Shown one piece after another: positions 59,391 through 64,000 of a stretch of DNA of 64,000 nucleotides. The first letter of the stretch is position 1. Each line of letters begins with the position of its first letter. Made by a program: the position numbers and the translations under genes. The stretch is taken from NCBI RefSeq assembly GCF_050496765.1, contig NZ_JBNWEO010000013.1, positions 186,001 to 250,000 of the forward strand. Direction: 5' to 3'. The notes beneath the pieces were generated by a model that had not been told where the DNA came from, did no database searches, and saw only the letters and a program-made list of their open reading frames with translations. The DNA comes from JAEVLT01 sp050496765 (GTDB taxonomy: Bacteria; Bacillota; Bacilli; Bacillales; Cytobacillaceae).

Positions 59391-61229
59391 TTAGCTTAAT
59401 TCCGCATATTTTTTCTTTCTTGCTAATTTTTCCCGTTCATTTTTGTCGAGAATTTTTTTGCGGAGACGGACCGACATTGGCGTAACCTCACAATACTCAT
59501 CATCATTCAAATATTCCAATGATTCTTCCAATGTCATGATCCGCGGCTTTTTAATAACAGCTGTCTGGTCTTTTGTTGCCGAGCGGACGTTTGTCGCCTG
59601 TTTCACTTTTGTAACATTGACAGCAAGATCGTTTTCACGAGTGTGCTCTCCAACAATCATTCCTTCGTAAATCTCTGTACCCGGTTCAACAAAAATGGTG
59701 CCGCGGTCTTCTACTTGCATAATTCCGTACGTCGAAGCTTTCCCTGTCTCCATCGACACGAGAACCCCTTGGCGTCTGCCGCCCACTTGTCCTTGAAGCA
59801 TTGGCTGATAACTGTCAAATGTATGGTTAATAATACCATAGCCACGTGTTAATGTCATAAATTCCGTTGTATACCCAATCAAGCCGCGAGCCGGGACATT
59901 AAAGATCAGCCGAACTTGGCCAGCACCATTGTTGACCATGTCTAGAAGTTCGCCTTTACGCGCGCCAATCGATTCCATAATTGCACCCGTATGCTCCTCA
60001 GGGACATCGATTTGAACCCGCTCTACCGGTTCACAGCGAACGCCGTCAATTTCTTTTACAATGACTTCCGGCTTTGATACTTGAAGCTCAAACCCTTCAC
60101 GGCGCATATTTTCAATTAAAATTGATAAGTGAAGTTCGCCGCGTCCGGATACAACCCAGGCATCTGGAGAATCCGTATTTTCAACCCGCAAGCTAACATC
60201 GGTATGCAATTGTGCCCGAAGTCTTTCTTCAATTTTCCTTGCTGTTAAATATTTGCCCTCTCTGCCAGCAAATGGGCTATTGTTTACCAGGAAGGTCATT
60301 TGCAGTGTTGGTTCATCGATTCGTAATACTGGCAATGCTTCTTGATATTCGATCGGGCAAACCGTCTCGCCGACATTAATATCTTCCATTCCGGAGACAG
60401 CGATTAAATCGCCGGCAAACGCTTCATTGACTTCCTCACGTTTTAATCCAAAGAAGCCGAAGATTTTCGTAACGCGGAAAGACTTAACGGATCCGTCTAG
60501 TTTCATAAGGGCAACCTGTTGTCCAACCTTCATTGAACCGCGGAAAACACGCCCAATCCCGATTCTGCCGACATAGTCGTTGTAATCAAGAAGCGCTACT
60601 TGAAATTGCAGCGGCTCTTCACGATTGTCAATTGGCGCCGGAATATGCTCAATGATGGCATCGAATAATGACTGCATGTTCTCTTCTTGATGATCCGGAT
60701 CCTTGCTCGCTGTTCCATTAATGGCCGAAGCATAAACAACCGGAAATTCCAGCTGATCTTCATTTGCACCAAGTTCAATAAATAGGTCGAGAACTTCATC
60801 AACAACTTCTGCCGGACGGGCAAAATCGCGGTCAATTTTGTTGACGACAACAATTGGTGTCAAATTTTGTTCCAATGCTTTCTTCAAAACAAACCGAGTT
60901 TGTGGCATGCAACCTTCATACGCATCCACGACAAGCAATACACCGTCAACCATTTTCATGATCCGTTCGACTTCTCCGCCAAAATCAGCGTGTCCAGGTG
61001 TATCAAGTATATTGATTCGTTTATTTTTGTATTGTATTGCTGTATTTTTCGCTAAAATGGTAATTCCACGTTCTCTTTCCAGATCATTTGAGTCCATTGC
61101 ACGTTCTTCAATGTGTTCATTTGAACGAAAGATTCCGGACTGTTTCAACAATTGGTCAACCAAAGTCGTTTTTCCATGGTCAACGTGGGCAATAATCGCG
61201 ATATTGCGGACATCTTCTCTATATTTCAA
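59391..61229 (-). CDS. typA: TypA/BipA, ribosome-associated translational GTPase
   Basis: The 612-residue GTPase has G1 AHVDHGKTTLVDQLLK, G3 DTPGHADFGGEVER and G4 VVNKIDRDFARP, followed by EF-G-like domains and the BipA-specific C-terminal domain. It assists large-subunit assembly and growth in cold or stress. The start is TTG at 61229 with AGGAG 9 bases upstream. ylaH follows after 112 bases. Confidence 0.96.
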   Translation of the reverse strand: MKYREDVRNIAIIAHVDHGKTTLVDQLLKQSGIFRSNEHIEERAMDSNDLERERGITILAKNTAIQYKNKRINILDTPGHADFGGEVERIMKMVDGVLLVVDAYEGCMPQTRFVLKKALEQNLTPIVVVNKIDRDFARPAEVVDEVLDLFIELGANEDQLEFPVVYASAINGTASKDPDHQEENMQSLFDAIIEHIPAPIDNREEPLQFQVALLDYNDYVGRIGIGRVFRGSMKVGQQVALMKLDGSVKSFRVTKIFGFFGLKREEVNEAFAGDLIAVSGMEDINVGETVCPIEYQEALPVLRIDEPTLQMTFLVNNSPFAGREGKYLTARKIEERLRAQLHTDVSLRVENTDSPDAWVVSGRGELHLSILIENMRREGFELQVSKPEVIVKEIDGVRCEPVERVQIDVPEEHTGAIMESIGARKGELLDMVNNGAGQVRLIFNVPARGLIGYTTEFMTLTRGYGIINHTFDSYQPMLQGQVGGRRQGVLVSMETGKASTYGIMQVEDRGTIFVEPGTEIYEGMIVGEHTRENDLAVNVTKVKQATNVRSATKDQTAVIKKPRIMTLEESLEYLNDDEYCEVTPMSVRLRKKILDKNEREKLARKKKYAELS

Positions 61230-61430
61230 AAAATTTCACTCCTACCTTTATTCATAAAAATAAATGCTATTTCTAGTTTCTCATTCACAACTCAAACATT
61301 ATACCACATTTATTGTAGAAACCTAAAAGCATTTTATTGTACAATGTTTAGTATAAGGAATCAAGGCTGTTTACGGCAGAAAAAATGAACAAAAAAAGAA
61401 TTTTGCAAGCGTTGACAAGGGGGGATAAAA

Positions 61431-61616
61431 GTGAAGCAGATCAAATGGGTTTTTCTTGTTTATTCGATAATAACAGCAGCAAGCATTATGGGGATTGGCA
61501 TTGCAATTGCCGAAAAAAGCATCATCGGTACGCTTGGCTGTATAGCCGCTGTGGTGTTGATCATGGGGCTCGGATTTAAAACAAAGCGAAAAATGCGCGA
61601 AAACGGTGCTTTATAA
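61431..61616 (+). CDS. ylaF: YlaF-like small membrane protein (DUF5325)
   Basis: This 61-residue protein has two membrane helices (about 5-24 and 30-50) and a basic tail (FKTKRKMRENGAL). It corresponds to B. subtilis YlaF, of unknown function. The start is GTG with AAGGGGGG upstream. Its stop codon lies within repeat A copy 2, whose hairpin acts as its terminator. Confidence 0.85.
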   Translation: MKQIKWVFLVYSIITAASIMGIGIAIAEKSIIGTLGCIAAVVLIMGLGFKTKRKMRENGAL

Positions 61617-61656
61617 GAAAAACCGGGCAAAAACCGCCCGGTCCTTTTTAGTTTGG
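61612..61656 (+). terminator. Repeat A copy 2, terminator of ylaF
   Basis: ACCGGGC (61622-61628) pairs with GCCCGGT (61636-61642), followed by CCTTTTTAG. The sequence is shared with 57523-57555 and 62271-62318. Confidence 0.82.
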
Positions 61657-61672
61657 CTGATAAACGGAGTCT

Positions 61673-61715
61673 GTTGATTTCCACTCCAGGCACTCGCTTT
61701 CCGGGGGGCGTTCCG
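61673..61715 (+). repeat. GC-rich interspersed repeat, truncated copy 3
   Basis: GTTGATTTCCACTCCAGG and CTCGCTTTCCGGGGGGCG match the first 40 or so bases of copy 1 (57572 onward); the rest is replaced by the tandem array. Confidence 0.8.
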
Positions 61716-61720
61716 GTGAA

Positions 61721-62271
61721 GCCAGTAGTGACCGGTTTGGCCTGAAAAATGGGAGAAGCGGGCATTAGGGAAGCTAGTAATGACCGGTTTGGCCTAAAAA
61801 ATAGGAGGATCGGGCATTACGGGAGCTAGTAATGACCGCTTAGGCCTGAAAAATAGGAACATTGGGCATTAGAGAAGCTAGTAATGACCGGTTTACCCTA
61901 AAAAATTGGTGAATCGGGCATTAGGGAAGCTAGTAATGACCGGTTTGGCCTGAAAAATGGGAGAAGCGGGCATTACGGGAGCTAGTAATGACCGGTTTGG
62001 CCTAAAAAATTGGAGAAGCGGGCATTACGGGAGCTAGTAATGACCGGTTTACCCTAAAAAATTGGAGAAGCGGGCATTACGGGAGCTAGTAATGACCGGT
62101 TTGGCCTGAAAAATGGGAGAAGCAGGCATTACGGGAGCTAGTAATGACCGCTTAGGCCTGAAAAATTGGAACATTGGGCATTACGGGAGCTAGTAATGAC
62201 CGATTAGACCTGAAAAATAGGAACATTGGGCATTAGAGGAGCTAGTAATGACCGGTTTACCCTAAAAAATT
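61721..62271 (+). repeat. Tandem array of 52-bp units, 10 full copies and a partial 11th
   Basis: Units begin at 61721, 61773, 61825, 61877, 61929, 61981, 62033, 62085, 62137, 62189 and 62241, each starting GCTAGTAATGACC (first unit GCCAGTAGTGACC) and ending GGCATTA plus five bases. There are no unique spacers. Variants recur in mosaic order: units 1, 5, 8 share GGTTTGGCCTGAAAAATGGG; units 4, 7, 11 share GGTTTACCCTAAAAAATT; units 3, 9, 10 share GGAACATTGGGCATTA. Across each junction GGCATTA and TAATGACC can pair around a ten-base loop. The function is unknown. Confidence 0.95.
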
Positions 62272-62318
62272 ATAAGAAAAACCGGGCAAAAGCCGCCGCC
62301 CGTCCCTTTTTAGTTTGG
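62271..62318 (+). repeat. Repeat A, copy 3
   Basis: TATAAGAAAAACCGGGC through CCCTTTTTAGTTTGGC repeats the ylaF terminator sequence directly after the last partial array unit, with a degraded stem. Confidence 0.8.
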
Positions 62319-62321
62319 CCG

Positions 62322-62468
62322 TTATGGAATAAATTCCTTGCATGTATACTTTTCATGTCACAGATTCATGATTTTGGTCAAAAAGATTCGTTTCAGAATA
62401 TTGGAATCCATGTCTTACTCTTCAGGCAATCGTTAAAAAGGGGCAACATATAAATTCTGATATTATAA
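62322..62468 (+). repeat. Repeat B, copy 2
   Basis: It repeats 58481-58626 from TTATGGAATAAATTCC to AACATATAAATTCTGAT with few substitutions and small indels. Confidence 0.85.
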
Positions 62469-62471
62469 AGA

Positions 62472-62495
62472 AAACTCGCCGATTGGCGAGCCTTT
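62472..62495 (-). terminator. Minus-strand terminator downstream of suhB
   Basis: CTCGCC and GGCGAG (62475-62480 with 62485-62490) form a stem followed on the minus strand by TTTTCTTTAT. Confidence 0.75.
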
Positions 62496-62621
62496 AGCGA
62501 AGACAGAGGCGTAGTTGAATTTATCACGCTCGTATACCTGCAACATCCTGTGGCACTCGCCTGACTAGGACGTCCTGTCCATCGTCCGTTCAGAATTTAT
62601 CCATATAAATTAGCTAAAATA
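62496..62621. other. Interval bounded by opposite terminators
   Basis: No ORF of note. It contains the palindrome GGACGTCC near 62570, repeated GGAC words and two GAATTTATC words (about 62518 and 62591). A small RNA on either strand is conceivable; no clear promoter was seen. Confidence 0.4.
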
Positions 62622-62662
62622 ACAGAGAGCGGGCACAAGTTTCAGCCGGCTCTCTTTTTTTT
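62622..62662 (+). terminator. Plus-strand terminator upstream of the suhB 3' end
   Basis: GAGAGCGGGC pairs with GCCGGCTCTC (one mismatch) and is followed by eight T on the plus strand; weaker on the minus strand, where it may serve suhB. Confidence 0.75.
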
Positions 62663-62672
62663 AGGAACAAAC

Positions 62673-63470
62673 TTACCATTTTCCATCTTTTAGGTATTTT
62701 TTTAAAATTGTTTCGTGAAGTCCAGGTTTTGCGGCAAAAACAGAATCCTTTGAAAGAAAATCCAATTTTCCGCCTCTTAAGTTGGTTACCACTCCCCCCA
62801 ATTCCTCAACAATCAAGGCGCCACCGGCATAATCCCATGGCGCAAGCCTTAAGGAGATATACGCATCGACCCTGCCAGTTGCGACATAAATCAGTTCAAG
62901 GGCGGCGGTTCCATATGATCTTGTCCCTCTGGCATCCCTTACAAGTGGAATCATCAGGTTGTGGTCAATTCGTTTATTTTCAACTACCCACGTCGCATTA
63001 AGGGCAATGATTGCCTCTTCCATCTTAGCTTCCTTCAGCATTGGCAAGCGTTTGCCATTTAGAAAGGCTCCCTTGCCCTTTATGGCATGGTACAGTTCAT
63101 TGTGAACAACATCATACACATATCCGATTTTTCCGATTCCGTCTTCATACACACCAAGGGAAATTGCAAAATTGCGTTGCTGATGAATAAAGTTCATTGT
63201 CCCATCAATGGGATCGAGCATCCAGACAATCCCTTTCTGCTCCTTGATCTCGTCGCCATACCCTTCTTCGCCCAAAATTTGATGATCTGGGTAGGTTTTT
63301 TTAATTTGAGTGATAAAAAATTGTTCAATTTCTTTATCCATGTTTGTCACTAAATCATTCGGATTCGATTTTGTTTGTACATTCAATGTTTTGTCAAAAG
63401 AAGAGCGAATTCGATTCCCCGCTTCCTCGGTCCATTGCTTTGCATGACGGTCAATCCTTTCCCAATCCAT
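62673..63470 (-). CDS. suhB: Inositol monophosphatase-family phosphatase (SuhB/YktC)
   Basis: The 265-residue Mg-dependent phosphatase has the IMPase motifs GEEGYGDE, WMLDPIDGTMNFIH (metal-binding Asp pair) and LAPWDYAGGALIVEE. B. subtilis YktC is an inositol-1-phosphatase; other IMPase-fold enzymes take other sugar phosphates, so substrate is inferred. GGAGGG precedes the ATG. The neighbour at 63719 lies upstream, as yktC relatives often sit near small ykz genes. Confidence 0.92.
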   Translation of the reverse strand: MDWERIDRHAKQWTEEAGNRIRSSFDKTLNVQTKSNPNDLVTNMDKEIEQFFITQIKKTYPDHQILGEEGYGDEIKEQKGIVWMLDPIDGTMNFIHQQRNFAISLGVYEDGIGKIGYVYDVVHNELYHAIKGKGAFLNGKRLPMLKEAKMEEAIIALNATWVVENKRIDHNLMIPLVRDARGTRSYGTAALELIYVATGRVDAYISLRLAPWDYAGGALIVEELGGVVTNLRGGKLDFLSKDSVFAAKPGLHETILKKYLKDGKW

Positions 63471-63718
63471 CCTATACCCTCCCGTAAACCATTCTTTGAA
63501 TTCCCTATGTATCCCGGCAAATAGTAAAAAGTGATATTCTAAGCTTAGTAAAAAATGATGATATCATCAACTTTTAGCTTTCCCTTGCTTGACGATTTTA
63601 CCAAAAAATAATAAACGAACCCCCCTTTCTTATTAGGAGTTCGTTTCAAGTCGAACGATCGTGAATTGTAATTTGCTCCATTCTCCAGCTCTTCCCTTAC
63701 GTAAATCTCACGGTTTTT

Positions 63719-63916
63719 TTAAAGAGCTTTTAAACGCAACAGTTCCTGACGAATTCTTTCTAACTTTTGTTTGCATTCCTTCATTTTATCATTATTTTTT
63801 TCCGTCATCGCTTCAAATAATGTCGCCAATTCATAATCCATTTCCAGTCTCAAAACGGCGGTTCTTTCCATTTCACTCGTCTTTCTTCGAGAAGCAGTAT
63901 TCATGACTTGTCTCAT
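63719..63916 (-). CDS. Small coiled-coil protein, unknown function
   Basis: This 65-residue protein is almost entirely helical and charged (EMDYELATLFEAMTEKNNDK, KECKQKLERIRQELLRLKAL), suggesting a coiled coil. It may correspond to the small YkzI-type protein near yktC in B. subtilis, which I cannot confirm. The ribosome site is weak; an internal ATG at codon 5 is an alternative start. Confidence 0.65.
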   Translation of the reverse strand: MRQVMNTASRRKTSEMERTAVLRLEMDYELATLFEAMTEKNNDKMKECKQKLERIRQELLRLKAL

Positions 63917-64000
63917 AAGGATTAGACACTCCCTTCAAAGCAATCTGGTTTTTCGAATATTTTTACTATTATAGTATGAGCAGCATTCATATGTTGCAAC

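Larger units (their letters stand above)
61657..62471. other. Repeat-only interval between ylaF and suhB
   Basis: No gene is present. It holds a truncated GC-rich element (61673-61715), the 52-bp tandem array (61721-62271), repeat A copy 3 (62271-62318) and repeat B copy 2 (62322-62468). Frames in the array are accidental, since 52 is not a multiple of three and every unit has stops. Confidence 0.85.

Noticed and set aside
61721..62271. CRISPR array
   Set aside because: The 52-bp units are contiguous with no unique spacers, the unit is longer than CRISPR repeats, and no cas genes are present.
62226..62453. Reading frame across the end of the tandem array and repeat B
   Set aside because: It exists only by chance across repeats A and B, has no ribosome site and its sequence is shared non-coding repeat DNA.

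Overview
The window is chromosomal DNA from an endospore-forming member of the Bacillaceae. Gene order follows the Bacillus subtilis ylaF-ctaB-ylbA-mraZ-ftsZ-spoIIG-ylmD stretch almost throughout, mostly on the minus strand, so B. subtilis order reads from right to left. Markers include sigma-E and sigma-G, SpoIIGA, SpoVD, SpoVE, bacillithiol synthesis (BshC), a caa3 oxidase and meso-DAP peptidoglycan genes. TTG and GTG starts are common and many are fixed by well-placed ribosome binding sites. The species cannot be named from the sequence alone.

Layout, left to right. Positions 1-3.7 kb hold ylmD (cut by the edge), ylmC, sigG, sigE and spoIIGA: the late sporulation sigma cascade with recognisable promoters. 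Positions 4.3-23.3 kb hold the division and cell wall (dcw) cluster: ftsZ, ftsA, sbp, ylxX, ylxW, divIB, murB, murG, spoVE, murD, mraY, murE, spoVD, pbpB, ftsL, rsmH, mraZ. Positions 23.4-43.2 kb hold bshC, panE, a broken carboxyltransferase gene and the ylbP-to-ylbB block (gerR, rpmF, tmcAL, ylbL, ylbK, ylbJ, coaD, rsmD, ricF and others). Three genes absent from the B. subtilis block, an IS1182-like element and the forespore small RNA CsfG are embedded here. At 43.4-45.1 kb ylbA is split by an IS630-family element. Positions 45.1-51.7 kb hold ctaM, ctaG and ctaFEDCB (caa3 cytochrome oxidase). Positions 52.2-63.9 kb hold ftsW, ylaN, ylaL, ylaK, ylaJ, a PPOX-family gene, ylaI, a small unknown gene, ylaH, typA, ylaF, suhB and a small coiled-coil protein, interrupted by two repeat-rich gene-free stretches.

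The genes fall into four cooperating groups: septum and murein synthesis, the sporulation programme that reuses it (SpoVD and SpoVE for cortex, sigma-E and sigma-G for timing), aerobic respiration, and small regulatory or maturation proteins. Most notable are the CsfG small RNA with a sigma-F-type promoter, a spoIIG promoter with the unusual 22-bp spacer, a 10-bp-periodic candidate MraZ operator, loss of pycA and ctaA from between ftsW and ctaB although a perfect ResD-type box remains, and a mosaic array of 52-bp tandem repeats at 61.7-62.3 kb. That array sits inside repeats shared with a second locus at 57.5-58.6 kb. I found no clearly new multi-gene system. The repeat loci and the small RNA are the least explained elements.
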